A stretch of DNA of 64,000 nt from an uncultured Prevotella sp. Lineage in GTDB: Bacteria > Bacteroidota > Bacteroidia > Bacteroidales > Bacteroidaceae. The notes beneath the pieces were generated by a model. That model was not told the DNA's origin and searched no databases. It saw only the letters and a list, made by a program, of their open reading frames with translations. Positions 34,788 through 44,446 of this stretch are shown here, one piece after another. A program made the translations under genes and the position numbers. Within the stretch, counting starts at the first letter, position 1. Each line of letters opens with the position of its first letter. Location of the stretch: positions 37,197 to 101,196 of the forward strand of contig CALCVT010000102.1 in the NCBI GenBank assembly GCA_937906495.1, given 5' to 3'.

Positions 34788-35263
34788 AAAAAATACCCAG
34801 CTTTACCATCGACCACCTGCGCCTGCAGCGTGGCATCTACGTTTCACGCAAAGACATGGTTGGGGATGAAACCATCACAACCTTCGACATTCGTATGAAA
34901 CTGCCCAACCGCGAACCCGTATTGGGGCAAGGAGCCATTCACACCATCGAACACCTTGCGGCAACCTACCTGCGCAACAACGAGGAGTGGAAAGACCGCA
35001 TTGTTTACTGGGGCCCCATGGGGTGCCTGACCGGCAATTACCTGTTGGTGCGCGGAGACCTTACGAGCAGCGACATTTTACCACTTATGCAGGCTACCTT
35101 CAAGTTCATTGCAACCTTCGAAGGCGAAGTGCCGGGTACCACAGCCAAAGACTGCGGCACCTACTTGCTTCACGACCTGCCCATGGCTCGCTACGAAGCT
35201 GCCAAATACCTGCACGAGGTGCTCGAATGTGCCACTGCCGAAAACCTGAACTATCCCGAATAA
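34784..35263 (+). CDS. luxS: S-ribosylhomocysteine lyase LuxS
   Basis: Cleaves S-ribosylhomocysteine to homocysteine and DPD, the precursor of autoinducer-2. The 159 residues include the metal ligands His53 and His57 in HTIEHLAA, Cys124 in KDCGTYLLHD, and catalytic Cys81 in PMGCLTG; Glu56 is the general base. The start ATG overlaps the mtnN stop. Together they complete detoxification of S-adenosylhomocysteine and AI-2 production. Confidence 0.95.
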   Translation: MKKIPSFTIDHLRLQRGIYVSRKDMVGDETITTFDIRMKLPNREPVLGQGAIHTIEHLAATYLRNNEEWKDRIVYWGPMGCLTGNYLLVRGDLTSSDILPLMQATFKFIATFEGEVPGTTAKDCGTYLLHDLPMARYEAAKYLHEVLECATAENLNYPE

Positions 35264-35371
35264 GGACTCATGACCAACATGACGCACGACACGTGCCAAT
35301 GGCAATACGTGCGCTCTCTAACCTACTACAGTTGCCCATCCTGACCCAATAGTCCGGGCACTTTCAACCAC

Positions 35372-35404
35372 AAACCCCGACCTGCAAAGCAGACCGGGGT
35401 TTTA
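35372..35404. terminator. Terminator after luxS
   Basis: AAACCCCG and CGGGGTTTT arms with an interior CCTGC/GCAG stem and an AAA loop. The plus strand ends in TTTTATC. It lies between converging luxS and czcC. Two TTTTACAC words follow at 35470 and 35514. Confidence 0.75.
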
Positions 35405-35558
35405 TCTTTGGGTCTGATGCCAATGCCCATAATCAAACTACAGGCATTGCATCATTTTGATGCTAAAGTTTTTACACCATGTTGTCAACCTTTCAACACC
35501 ATAGTGCAAACTGTTTTACACAGCGCACACACGGGGCTGGAGCAAATACCTGCAGGCT

Positions 35559-36731
35559 TCAGCCCAACAGATAGCTGCGCAGCGCAGCTGCCGCTAAACG
35601 TGCATCACGCTCGGCTTCGAGCTGAGCGGTACGAGCATCGTAATAAAAGGAGAGTTCGAGCAAATAATCGAGCAGCGAAATTTGTCCTTCGTCGAGCGAA
35701 CGGCGCAACAATCGGGCATTGCCGGTAAGTTTAAGCTCATCCTTTAGGCGGTCGGCAGTTTGCTGCAGTGCCAGCGCTGTGGCGTACTGCTGTTGCAGAC
35801 TGGCCGAAAGTTGGGTTTCAACATCAGCCAGGTCAAGTTGTCGTGCCAATACCTCCGTACGGCTTTGACGCACTTTGGCACGGGTGTTTCCCCACAGAGG
35901 AATACTCATACCCAAAGTAATGCCACTGTATTTGCTGTCTTTTACGTATTCGCCCGAATAACCTACGCTGAACGTAGGCCACGACTCGCTCTTAGCCAAT
36001 TTTAGCTGCTGCAGGCTCTGCTTGATGGCTCCCTCAGAGCTTAGCACCTGCGGGTGCGACTCTTTAACCTGCGCCATCAAGTCGGCTAAAGCAGGCAGGG
36101 CTTCGGCATAATAGAGTGTATCGTTACACTCCAGGGGCTTTCCGCCGTTCAGTCGCTGCAGGTTGAGCTGCAGGGCCTGCCTTTCGCTCTGTGCCCGCCG
36201 CAGTTCGGCCTGCGCCACGGTAGCGTTGAGTTTTACCTTGTTTACCTCCAACTGGTTTAAATCGCCTTCTGCAAACTTCTTTTCGTAGAGCAGTTGCATC
36301 TCTTGCGCCAGTTGCAAGCGCTCATCGAGTTCGTTGCACAAGCGATTGTAGTACACCATTTGCGTAAGGGTCTGCAGGGCTTCGGCCAGCACAGTCTGTC
36401 GCTGCAGGCGGTAGTTTTCGTGCGCCACAATGTCGCCTGCCTTTGCCAGTTTGCGGCGACGGCCGGTTATTACGCCCCAATCGAGCGACTGTGACACGCT
36501 CACATTAACACGATTGGGAATGCCCTTTGGCGAACCGAAGAAGTAGCCCACTTCGGCCTCAGGGTCGGACAGACGCATATCGCTACGGTTTTGCTGCATG
36601 GTGGCCTGAGTTTGCACCACCAGGGCCTGAAGGGAGGTATTGTTAGCCTCGATGCTGTCGAGCAAGGCCGGACGCTGGGCCCAGCCGGGCAGTGCTGCCG
36701 CAAACAGCATATAGAGAAGTGTATGTTTCAT
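35559..36731 (-). CDS. TolC-family outer-membrane efflux protein, CzcC-like
   Basis: Outer-membrane factor of 390 residues. A signal peptide (MKHTLLYMLFAAALPGWA) is followed by two OEP repeats rich in long helices, with the strand segments NRVNVSVSQSLDWG and TFSVGYSGEYVKDSKYSGITLGMSIPLWG. It should form the trimeric exit duct for the RND pump encoded by the preceding genes. It is the last gene of the operon, 16 bp after czcA. Slightly shorter than typical CzcC, otherwise normal. Confidence 0.88.
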   Translation of the reverse strand: MKHTLLYMLFAAALPGWAQRPALLDSIEANNTSLQALVVQTQATMQQNRSDMRLSDPEAEVGYFFGSPKGIPNRVNVSVSQSLDWGVITGRRRKLAKAGDIVAHENYRLQRQTVLAEALQTLTQMVYYNRLCNELDERLQLAQEMQLLYEKKFAEGDLNQLEVNKVKLNATVAQAELRRAQSERQALQLNLQRLNGGKPLECNDTLYYAEALPALADLMAQVKESHPQVLSSEGAIKQSLQQLKLAKSESWPTFSVGYSGEYVKDSKYSGITLGMSIPLWGNTRAKVRQSRTEVLARQLDLADVETQLSASLQQQYATALALQQTADRLKDELKLTGNARLLRRSLDEGQISLLDYLLELSFYYDARTAQLEAERDARLAAAALRSYLLG

Positions 36732-36747
36732 TGTCGGGATGCGTTAT

Positions 36748-39700
36748 TTACTTGAACTTTTTCATCGGCGCTATAATCGGAAGTACAATCAGGTTGAGCA
36801 GGGTGCTTGTAAGCAATCCGCCCAACATAACCTGCGCCATCGGACTTTGAATTTCATTACCCGGCAAATCGCTACCCAAAGCCAGCGGTATGAGTGCCAG
36901 GGCCGATGAAAGCGCAGTCATAATAATGGGAAGCAAACGGTCGAGCGAGCCTTGACGAATAACCTCCTGACGGCTGAGTCCGCGGCTTGCCAGTTCGTTA
37001 TAACGGTCAACCAACAACATACCTCCGCGAGTGGCCATACCAAAGAGCGATATGAAACCTATAATTGCGGGAATGCTGATTACGCCTCCTGTCAACACCA
37101 GTGCCAAGACACCGCCTATGAGTGCCAAAGGCAAGTTGAGCAACACCACAATAGCCTGGGGCCACGAACGGAACTGCAAGTAGAGCAGCAAAAGGATGAC
37201 AATAATACTGATAACCGAAAGGCCCAGGAGCATGGTCGAGGCTGCTTCTTCGCTCTCGAACTGTCCGCCGTATTCCACATGGTAGCCTTCGGGCATAGCC
37301 ACTTTGGTTTCGATAGCTTCGCGCATGTCGTTCACAACCGAACGCATGTCGCGTCCGGCCACATTGGCCGAAACTACCAGTTTACGCTGGGCATTTTCGC
37401 GACTCACGGTGTTGGGACCTGCCGTCGATACGATGTCGGCTATTTCGCCCAATGGCAACTGCCTGCCGTCGGCTGTCGAAATAAGCATTCCGCGTATGCT
37501 CTCAATGCTGCGCAGTCCGTGGTCGTCAACACGTACAGTCAGGTCAAAGGTCTTGGCCCCGTCTTGCACCTGGCTTACCACTTCACCACCCATTGCCGCA
37601 TTTACATACTCGGCAAACTCGGGCAGGGTAATACCATGGCGGGCAAGGAGCTCGCGACGGGGTTTGATAGCCAGCTGCGGACGCTCTATCTGTTGCTCCA
37701 CGTTCAAGTCGGTTACACCTTCAATGGTGTGTGTTGCCTGCTGTATTTGTACACCGAGCGAATGGAGGGTTCCGAGGTCCGGACCAAACACCTTGATGGC
37801 GATGCCAGCCTTGGTACCCGAGAGCATGGCGTCGATGCGGTGCGAAATGGGCTGACCAATCTCAATGCTCACACCGGGTAACGTGCGCAGGCGCTGACGC
37901 AAATCGGCCATTACCTCGTCTTTACTGCGGTCCTTGAGTTCAAAAGGCACTTCCATCTCGCTGGTATTCACACCTAAGGCATGCTCATCAAGTTCAGCAC
38001 GTCCTGTTTTGCGGGCCACGGCCTTTACTTCGGGAACCTGCATGATTAGTTTTTCGGCTTGATGACCTATTTTATTGCTCTCCTCAAACGAAACTCCCGG
38101 AAGGGTACTTACATTGATGGTAAAGGAGCCCTCGTTGAAGGGAGGCAGAAAGGAACGTCCCAACGTAAAGAACAAACCTATTGTAACCATCACCAAGGCA
38201 GCTGTTACACCCAGTATCCATCGCGAGGGTCTGCCGGTAGCCCACAGCAACAGACGCTCGTAGCGGGCCTTCATGGCTACTACCCATTTAGGGCCGCCTG
38301 CACTTTGTCCGTCACCGCCGGTACTGTCGCCGTCAGCTTTTGAACCATCCTTGAGCAGGTAACTGCACAGCACGGGGGTAAGGGTCAGTGCCACAAGAGT
38401 CGATGCAAAAAGCGATACAATAAAACTTACACCAAGCGGAGTGAGCATACGGCCTTCAAGTCCCGATAAGAAAAATAGCGGAACGAAACTTACGACAATG
38501 ATAAGTGTAGAATTAAGAATGGGCATACGCACCTCGCGCGAGGCATCGTAGATAACAGCCAGTTTGCTGCGACGCTGCTCTTTGGGCAATCGGGCATTAA
38601 GCCGCAAATTCTTGAACACGTTTTCCACATCTACGATGGCGTCGTCTACCAACGAGCCTATCGCAATAGCCATACCACCTATACTCATGGTGTTAATGGT
38701 GAGTCCCATCAGCTTAAGTACAAGGATGGTTACAAGCAGGGAGATAGGAATGGTTACAAGCGATATGAGCGTGGTGCGGCCGTTCATCAAGAATATAAAG
38801 AGCACCAATACCACAAAAATACCACCCTCGAGCAATGACTTTTGGATATTACTGATTGACGAATCGATAAAGTCTTGCTGACGGTAAAGGTGGGTATCAA
38901 CTTTTACATCGGCAGGCAAAGATTTCTTAAGATCTTCGACAATGCGGTCAAGGCTTTCGGTCAGTTCGAGGGTACTGGTCGAGGGTTGCTTGGTTACTGT
39001 CAAAAGCACAGCCTGCTTGCCCGAGATGGAGGCCATACCCATACGTGGACTCTTGGGACCCATCTGCACATCGGCTATGTCGGCCAGCACAATGGGATTG
39101 CCGTTTGCAGTACGCTTCACAACGGCCTGGCTCATTGCGTGGGTATTAGTAGTGGTCAGTTCGCCGCGTACAATGTACTCATTGCCATTTTCATAAAGCA
39201 CACCACCGGCTGCATTACGGTTCATTTGGCGGGTTGCGGCAAGAACCTCAGTAAGGGTTACACCATAGTGGCGCATCCGCTCCGGATGAAGGCGCACCTG
39301 ATACTCCATCAAGTCGCCGCCCATTACTGTTACCTGGGCTACACCGCCCGTTGAGAGCAGGCGTGGACGCACTGTCCAATCGGCTAATGTGCGGAGGTCG
39401 CCCATCGATGTTTTATCGGCAGTCAGACCTATAAACATTACTTCGCCTAAAATACTTGACTGCGGACCGAGGGTCGGAGTGCCCACACCTTGCGGCAGGG
39501 CATCGCCCAATGTTGCGAGTTTCTCCGACACGATTTGCCGGTCGCGGTAAATGTCGGTTCCCCAGTCGAATTCAACCCACACAACTGAGAAGCCTGTGGT
39601 CGATGAGGAGCGCACACGGCGAACATCGGTCGCTCCGTTTACTGCGGTTTCGATAGGAAAAGTGACCTGTCGCTCCACTTCTTCCGAAGCCATACCCGGT

Positions 39701-39858
39701 GCTTCGGTCATGATAACCACGGTAGGCGCATTTAGGTCGGGAAATACATCAACCTCCATTTTCCATGCTGTCCACGAGCCTATAATAAGGAGCAAGGCAC
39801 TGAAGAACAGAATGATGGGACGGTTGTGCAGCGAAAAGGATATAATTTTGTTTAGCAT
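36748..39858 (-). CDS. Heavy-metal efflux RND pump, CzcA-like
   Basis: Inner-membrane proton-driven transporter of 1036 residues that expels metal cations through the periplasmic adaptor. Twelve membrane helices are expected. TM4 carries VDDAIVDVENVFKNLRL, the charged signature of HME-RND pumps for divalent cations (Zn, Co, Ni, Cd) rather than Cu/Ag. The start MLNKIISFSLHNRPIILFF and the motifs VFPDLNAPTVVIMTEAPG and TRGGMLLVDRYNEL are family-typical. The true metal is not determined. It is transcribed between czcB and czcC. Confidence 0.91.
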   Translation of the reverse strand: MLNKIISFSLHNRPIILFFSALLLIIGSWTAWKMEVDVFPDLNAPTVVIMTEAPGMASEEVERQVTFPIETAVNGATDVRRVRSSSTTGFSVVWVEFDWGTDIYRDRQIVSEKLATLGDALPQGVGTPTLGPQSSILGEVMFIGLTADKTSMGDLRTLADWTVRPRLLSTGGVAQVTVMGGDLMEYQVRLHPERMRHYGVTLTEVLAATRQMNRNAAGGVLYENGNEYIVRGELTTTNTHAMSQAVVKRTANGNPIVLADIADVQMGPKSPRMGMASISGKQAVLLTVTKQPSTSTLELTESLDRIVEDLKKSLPADVKVDTHLYRQQDFIDSSISNIQKSLLEGGIFVVLVLFIFLMNGRTTLISLVTIPISLLVTILVLKLMGLTINTMSIGGMAIAIGSLVDDAIVDVENVFKNLRLNARLPKEQRRSKLAVIYDASREVRMPILNSTLIIVVSFVPLFFLSGLEGRMLTPLGVSFIVSLFASTLVALTLTPVLCSYLLKDGSKADGDSTGGDGQSAGGPKWVVAMKARYERLLLWATGRPSRWILGVTAALVMVTIGLFFTLGRSFLPPFNEGSFTINVSTLPGVSFEESNKIGHQAEKLIMQVPEVKAVARKTGRAELDEHALGVNTSEMEVPFELKDRSKDEVMADLRQRLRTLPGVSIEIGQPISHRIDAMLSGTKAGIAIKVFGPDLGTLHSLGVQIQQATHTIEGVTDLNVEQQIERPQLAIKPRRELLARHGITLPEFAEYVNAAMGGEVVSQVQDGAKTFDLTVRVDDHGLRSIESIRGMLISTADGRQLPLGEIADIVSTAGPNTVSRENAQRKLVVSANVAGRDMRSVVNDMREAIETKVAMPEGYHVEYGGQFESEEAASTMLLGLSVISIIVILLLLYLQFRSWPQAIVVLLNLPLALIGGVLALVLTGGVISIPAIIGFISLFGMATRGGMLLVDRYNELASRGLSRQEVIRQGSLDRLLPIIMTALSSALALIPLALGSDLPGNEIQSPMAQVMLGGLLTSTLLNLIVLPIIAPMKKFK

Positions 39859-39977
39859 GGGAGTTTCGGGTTTAAGCGTTGTCCGGCGGGCAGATTTTCA
39901 TCCGGGGTTTCATTCCGGGCTACTGCCGTTTGTTATTATTTGCTGCATGTTCATGCCACCGGCAACGGCAAATGGTT

Positions 39978-41132
39978 TTAATGCGTATGGCCTTCGGGCA
40001 CTACTGTGGCATTAGCAGCCAGACGTACCTGTGTAGCTCCGGCTACTACAACCTTGTCGCCTGCTTTCAAGCCGCCAAGTATTTCGGTACGGCGACCATT
40101 GCTTGCCCCCAGTTGTACTTCCTGACGGCGGTAAGCATCGCCATGAACTTGCACATATACAAAATAGAGTCCTTGAGCTTCGGTTAAAGCCTCAACAGGT
40201 ACAGAGAGTACACCACTGCGGGTATTTCCTTCCAAATAAACCTGTGCAAAACTTCCCGGCACAATATTACCTTGATTGTTAAACTCGAAAGTTACGGGCA
40301 CAAAATAGTCACCCGTGTCGGTAGCCTGACCTTTCGACAACAGGCGTCCGCCCAGTTCCTTAACCGAATGAGTTACCGAAGCGTCGTCGTAGGCCATGCG
40401 GAAATTTGCACCCACTATGCGCGAGAGCATAGCATAATGACGCTCGGGAACATCGGCCCGGAGTTGCAGTTTGCGGTTCTGCGTAACGGTGGCCAAGGCT
40501 TGGCCGGCTGCCACATAGTCGCCGGGTTTTACCAGTACACTCTTTAAATAACCGCCAATAGGGGCTGCCAGCGAACGGGTTTGCGAAGCTCCGCCCAAGC
40601 TCTTGGCTGCTGCTGCGGCGGCCTGGTAGCGCTGCTGCGCATCCTCGAGTTCGCGCTGCGAAATAATCTTATCGGCAGCCAAACGTTCGGCACGGGCAAG
40701 TGCTTGCTTGGCAGCGGTGAGTTCGGCCTGTGCTGCAGCTGCCGGATTGCCATCGGCCATCTGGCCGGCCTCAACAACAAAGAGTGCTTGCCCCTTGCTA
40801 ACGGGCTTACCGTCAGTTAAGTCTGACTGGGGAAAACGTACAATGCCTGCCATCGTGGCTGCTACCGTGGCCTCGGCACCGGGTGATGGCAGTACGCGGC
40901 CGCTTACTTCTACCACTTCGGCAAAGTCAGCAGGCTTAAGGGTTTCGATTTTTAAACCTGCGGCCTTGGCCTGTTCGGGAGTAAAGGTTATTTCGTCGGC
41001 ACCATGTTCGTGCTCGTGGCCGTGTGCATCAGACTCTGCGTGTTCCTCAGGACCATGATTATGGCCGGCATGACACGCACTCAAGAGTGTAGCTGCAAAA
41101 AAGGCTACACCATAATATACTATCTTATTCAT
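39978..41132 (-). CDS. Periplasmic adaptor of RND efflux, CzcB-like lipoprotein with His-rich N-terminus
   Basis: Membrane fusion protein of 384 residues that bridges pump and outer-membrane duct. A lipoprotein signal (lipobox LLSAC, about residues 16-20) is followed at once by a His/Asp/Glu-rich stretch (HAGHNHGPEEHAE to HGHEHEHG), likely a metal-binding leader. Then come barrel-sandwich and helical hairpin domains (around 75-230) and a C-terminal MP domain (GGLKAGDKVVVAGATQVRL). The protein ends in another His (GHTH). It lies 120 bp upstream of czcA. Confidence 0.9.
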   Translation of the reverse strand: MNKIVYYGVAFFAATLLSACHAGHNHGPEEHAESDAHGHEHEHGADEITFTPEQAKAAGLKIETLKPADFAEVVEVSGRVLPSPGAEATVAATMAGIVRFPQSDLTDGKPVSKGQALFVVEAGQMADGNPAAAAQAELTAAKQALARAERLAADKIISQRELEDAQQRYQAAAAAAKSLGGASQTRSLAAPIGGYLKSVLVKPGDYVAAGQALATVTQNRKLQLRADVPERHYAMLSRIVGANFRMAYDDASVTHSVKELGGRLLSKGQATDTGDYFVPVTFEFNNQGNIVPGSFAQVYLEGNTRSGVLSVPVEALTEAQGLYFVYVQVHGDAYRRQEVQLGASNGRRTEILGGLKAGDKVVVAGATQVRLAANATVVPEGHTH

Positions 41133-41225
41133 GAATAAAATGGATTTGTTGGTAATGAATCATACAGCTAATGCTGCAGACAAAATGGGGATGGAGGCTA
41201 TAGGTATACGCTCCCTTATAACTAC

Positions 41226-41681
41226 TTAAACCAACAAAGCCGGAGGACCGCGGGTGGGCAGATGCTTGCTGAACGGGCAAGCTAAATCAAAACGTTTACT
41301 GCTCCCGGGGGCATTAACGGCCATTTGTTGCACCTGCGGAGCGGGCAACTGAACAAACGAAACGGGTAAGAAATAAAGGGGAACACCGATTGGATGTTCG
41401 CCTTTCGACGGAGTGAGTTTAACAACAGCTACCGACAGCACACAAGGGTGGCTGTTTGACTTTCCGTGGTGGCCATGTGCATGGCGCGCATCGCTTGAAG
41501 GGGTATTTGTGTGACAATGTTCGAAGGTTACGCAAGTCAGCCCACCATCGTGGTGATGGTGGGGCAAAAGTACTGCCAACAGCAACAAGATGATGGACAG
41601 CCATGCGCGGGTAACCAATCGGGACTTTTTCACGCCACAAAGATAGAAAATATTTTGTGCAACCTGTTTGCATTTACTCAT
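41226..41681 (-). CDS. His-rich small membrane or secreted protein, uncharacterised
   Basis: Protein of 151 residues, first gene of the metal-efflux operon (93 bp before czcB). One hydrophobic segment (TRAWLSIILLLLAVLLP) is followed by HHHHDGG and, further on, HCHTN and HAHGHHGKSNSHP, with several cysteines. I do not recognise a named domain. Small His-rich proteins of this type are often found at the head of CzcBA-type operons in Bacteroidetes, and a periplasmic metal sensor or carrier role is inferred from composition and position. Possible weak point: the start (MSKCKQV) has no supporting promoter. Confidence 0.65.
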   Translation of the reverse strand: MSKCKQVAQNIFYLCGVKKSRLVTRAWLSIILLLLAVLLPHHHHDGGLTCVTFEHCHTNTPSSDARHAHGHHGKSNSHPCVLSVAVVKLTPSKGEHPIGVPLYFLPVSFVQLPAPQVQQMAVNAPGSSKRFDLACPFSKHLPTRGPPALLV

Positions 41682-41922
41682 TTGCCTTATATTTTTAGTT
41701 TTGGCACTCTTCTATTGGCACTGACATTCTATAAAAAAACGATGCAAAACCTGCTTTAACCAATGCCTGGCGGAAGGTGCGCAACGGTCTACACATGTTG
41801 AAACTTTTACACTAAATGTATAATGACATACACCGCCAACAGACTATCAACTGGGGGATAGGCAGCCTCGACAGGGACTTTTTGACGAAAGTTCCTGCAA
41901 AATATAAAATAATCAATCTTTT

Positions 41923-41956
41923 TTTGACTTTCTTCGCTCGCCTTGCACTACCTTTG
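41923..41956 (+). promoter_or_regulatory. Promoter of the S46 peptidase gene
   Basis: TTTG at 41923-41926 and TACCTTTG at 41949-41956 with 22 bp between them, 28 bp before the start codon. The spacing is one base longer than the consensus range. The interval 41682-41922 otherwise holds only a TTTTACAC word at 41805-41812. Confidence 0.6.
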
Positions 41957-41984
41957 TCTGCGAATAACAAACAAATAACCCATT

Positions 41985-44129
41985 ATGATGAAGAAAATCC
42001 TACTGTTCTGCATGGCTCTTGCCATGAGCCTGTCGGGAGCCCGAGCTGACGAAGGTATGTGGCTCTTGAAGTTAATGAAGCAGCAGCATTTGGAGGATTC
42101 CCTCCGTAAAGCAGGCTTGCAACTGCCTCCTGAGGCTCTCTACAGCGAAACCTCCTCTTCGCTGCGCGAATGTATCGGTATCTTTGGCGGTGGATGCACC
42201 GGCGAAGTAGTTAGTCCCGATGGTTTGATTCTTACCAACCACCATTGCAGCTTTAGCTACGTTCACGAGATGAGCGGCATCGGACACGACTACATGAAGG
42301 ACGGTTTCTTTGCCAAAAGCCGTGCTGAGGAGTTGCGCACTCCCGACCACCTGACCTTTACCTTTGTATTGCGTATTGTTGATGTAACGAAGGAGGTTGA
42401 GACAGAGGCACGCAAACAAAAAGCCGACGAATATACTGCACAAAGCTACGGATTCCTGGAACCTCTGGCCCAAAAACTCTTTAAAAAGAGCGACTTGAAG
42501 AAAAAGAAAGGTATGCGCGTACGTATCGTCCCCTTCTTCGGAGGCAACCAGTTCTATATGTTCTACGAACAAACCTTCAACGACATCCGCCTGGTAGCCA
42601 ATCCGCCGCACAACATCGGCCAGTTTGGCGGTAACTCCGACAACTGGGTATGGCCGCGCCATAATGCCGACTTTGCCATGTTGCGCATCTACGCTGACAA
42701 AAACGGCGATCCCGCACCTTACAGCCCCGACAACGTGCCCTTGAAGTGCAAAAAGTATCTGCCCATCTCGCTCAAAGGTCTCAACGAGCAGGATTACACC
42801 ATGATTATGGGATTCCCCGGCACTACCAACCGTTACCTCACTGCTGCCGAGGTTGAACTGCGTTGCAAAGCTACCAACGAGCCTATTGTTATTGCCGGTA
42901 ATCCGTTGCTGGCCTACTACAAAAACCTCATGGACCAAAGCGACGAACTCCGCCTGCTGCTCGAAGACGAATACTTCTCATGGGGTAATACAATCAAGAA
43001 CTTTGGCGGTATGAACGAAGCCGTTCAAAAGATTGACCTTGTAGGACAGAAGCGTGCTGAAGAGGCTCACTTCCGCACCTTTGCCAAGCAAAGCGGAAAG
43101 GCTGAGTACCAAGATATTATTGAACGTATCGAGGCGCTCTGCAAGGCCTACTCTGACACTCTCTACGATGCCTCGCTCTACAACATCACGCTCCGCCAGC
43201 AATCGTTTAGTATAGCTCCCGAACTTGTAGAGGCTTATGATAAAGCGCTGAAAGGCGGCAAGCAAAAAGAGATTGACGCAGCCAAAGCTAAAATTATGGC
43301 TTTCTACAACGAGGCTCTGAAGGGTGTAAACTTACCCATCGACCTTGGCAAGATGGAACTGCTCGTTCCCTACTTCATGAAGCACAAAAAGTTGAGCCAC
43401 ACGCCCGATTTCCTCAAAAACAACGGCGACTTCAAGGCTTACTTCGAGAATATTTACAAGCAATCGGTTTTTGCAGACAGCACGAAGCTGGCCAAGGCGC
43501 TTGCACAGCCCAATGCCGACGTACTGCTCAACGACCCGCTCTACCTGGAAGCTAAAGCGCTCAACGACTACTACGGAAACGCATTTAAGGGACTGGCACA
43601 CTACTCTAAGGAGCGCAAAGCTCTTGACAAAATCTACGTGCGCGGACTCTGCGAGATGTATGATTGGGCCAAAGCTCCGGATGCCAACTTTACGCTTCGC
43701 ATGACTTACGGACACATTTGCGACCTTAAACCGCGCGATGCCGTTCGTTATGACTGGCACACCGTTCTCGATGGTATGTTCGAGAAGGAGAACAATTCAA
43801 ACAGCGACTATTTTGTAAACAAGCGCCTGCGCGAACTTTACGATGCCAAGAACTTTGGACGCTATGCCCGCAAGGATGGTAAACTGCCCACTTGCTTCCT
43901 TTCGAACAATGACATTACCGGTGGTAACTCGGGTTCGGGCGTGCTCAATGCCAAGGGCGAACTCATTGGTCTGGCCTTTGACGGAAACATTGAGTCGCTC
44001 TCGTCCGACCTCAAGTTCAACCCGGCACTCCAGCGCTGTATCAACGTTGACATCCGCTACGTGCTCTTTATTATCGACACCTTTGGCGGTTCGTCATACG
44101 TACTCGACGAGTTGGACATCCGCAACTAA
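41985..44129 (+). CDS. S46-family dipeptidyl-peptidase, DPP7-like
   Basis: Periplasmic exopeptidase of 714 residues that removes dipeptides from peptide N-termini, feeding amino-acid fermentation. A signal peptide (MMKKILLFCMALAMSLSGARA) is followed by the chymotrypsin-type double barrel split by a helical insert. The catalytic His lies in LILTNHHC (86/87) and the catalytic serine is Ser649 in GGNSGSG. The following LAFDGNIESLSSD has Gly at the position thought to set S1 specificity, favouring DPP7-like preference for hydrophobic residues over the acidic preference of DPP11 (inference from family knowledge). Such enzymes mark asaccharolytic or proteolytic Bacteroidales. Confidence 0.93.
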   Translation: MMKKILLFCMALAMSLSGARADEGMWLLKLMKQQHLEDSLRKAGLQLPPEALYSETSSSLRECIGIFGGGCTGEVVSPDGLILTNHHCSFSYVHEMSGIGHDYMKDGFFAKSRAEELRTPDHLTFTFVLRIVDVTKEVETEARKQKADEYTAQSYGFLEPLAQKLFKKSDLKKKKGMRVRIVPFFGGNQFYMFYEQTFNDIRLVANPPHNIGQFGGNSDNWVWPRHNADFAMLRIYADKNGDPAPYSPDNVPLKCKKYLPISLKGLNEQDYTMIMGFPGTTNRYLTAAEVELRCKATNEPIVIAGNPLLAYYKNLMDQSDELRLLLEDEYFSWGNTIKNFGGMNEAVQKIDLVGQKRAEEAHFRTFAKQSGKAEYQDIIERIEALCKAYSDTLYDASLYNITLRQQSFSIAPELVEAYDKALKGGKQKEIDAAKAKIMAFYNEALKGVNLPIDLGKMELLVPYFMKHKKLSHTPDFLKNNGDFKAYFENIYKQSVFADSTKLAKALAQPNADVLLNDPLYLEAKALNDYYGNAFKGLAHYSKERKALDKIYVRGLCEMYDWAKAPDANFTLRMTYGHICDLKPRDAVRYDWHTVLDGMFEKENNSNSDYFVNKRLRELYDAKNFGRYARKDGKLPTCFLSNNDITGGNSGSGVLNAKGELIGLAFDGNIESLSSDLKFNPALQRCINVDIRYVLFIIDTFGGSSYVLDELDIRN

Positions 44130-44201
44130 AACAAAACGGAACAGCCTGAACACATTTCACCGCAGCTAACTGCGTAACGGCTGTTCGGATTAATTGAAAA
44201 C

Positions 44202-44240
44202 AAGGCGTGGACCTTCTTAATTAAGGGGTTCACGCCTTTA
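44202..44240 (+). terminator. Terminator after the S46 peptidase
   Basis: AAGGCGTGGACC (44202-44213) pairs with GGTTCACGCCTTT (44227-44239) around an inner CTTCTTAATTAAGG segment; the plus strand continues with T-rich sequence (TATTTATT). Confidence 0.65.
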
Positions 44241-44290
44241 TTTATTACCATACTCACAACTCTTACCTACTAATCCCCGACACATAGATT

Positions 44291-44380
44291 GCCGCGATAG
44301 AATTTTCTAAAGCCGCGATAGGTTTTTCCAAAGCCGCGATAGAAATTTCCAAAGCCGCGATAGGTTTTTCTAAAGCCGTA
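44291..44380. repeat. 21-bp tandem repeat, four copies plus a partial
   Basis: GCCGCGATAG begins at 44291, 44312, 44333 and 44354, exactly 21 bp apart, with variable AATTTTCTAAA or GTTTTTCCAAA-type fillers; a fifth truncated GCCGTA begins at 44375. On the minus strand the frame translates as seven-residue repeats (YRGFGKT-like) in a 69-codon reading frame that resembles no known protein. The core word matches the repeat at 4032-4081. Confidence 0.85.
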
Positions 44381-44446
44381 TTTAAAAAAACAAATATGGG
44401 GTGTAAAATAATCTACACTGCTTCTCCATTTTTTGATGCCACATAC

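Noticed and set aside
36952..37881. 309-codon plus-strand reading frame
   Set aside because: It lies entirely opposite czcA, has no family likeness and is a codon-bias shadow.
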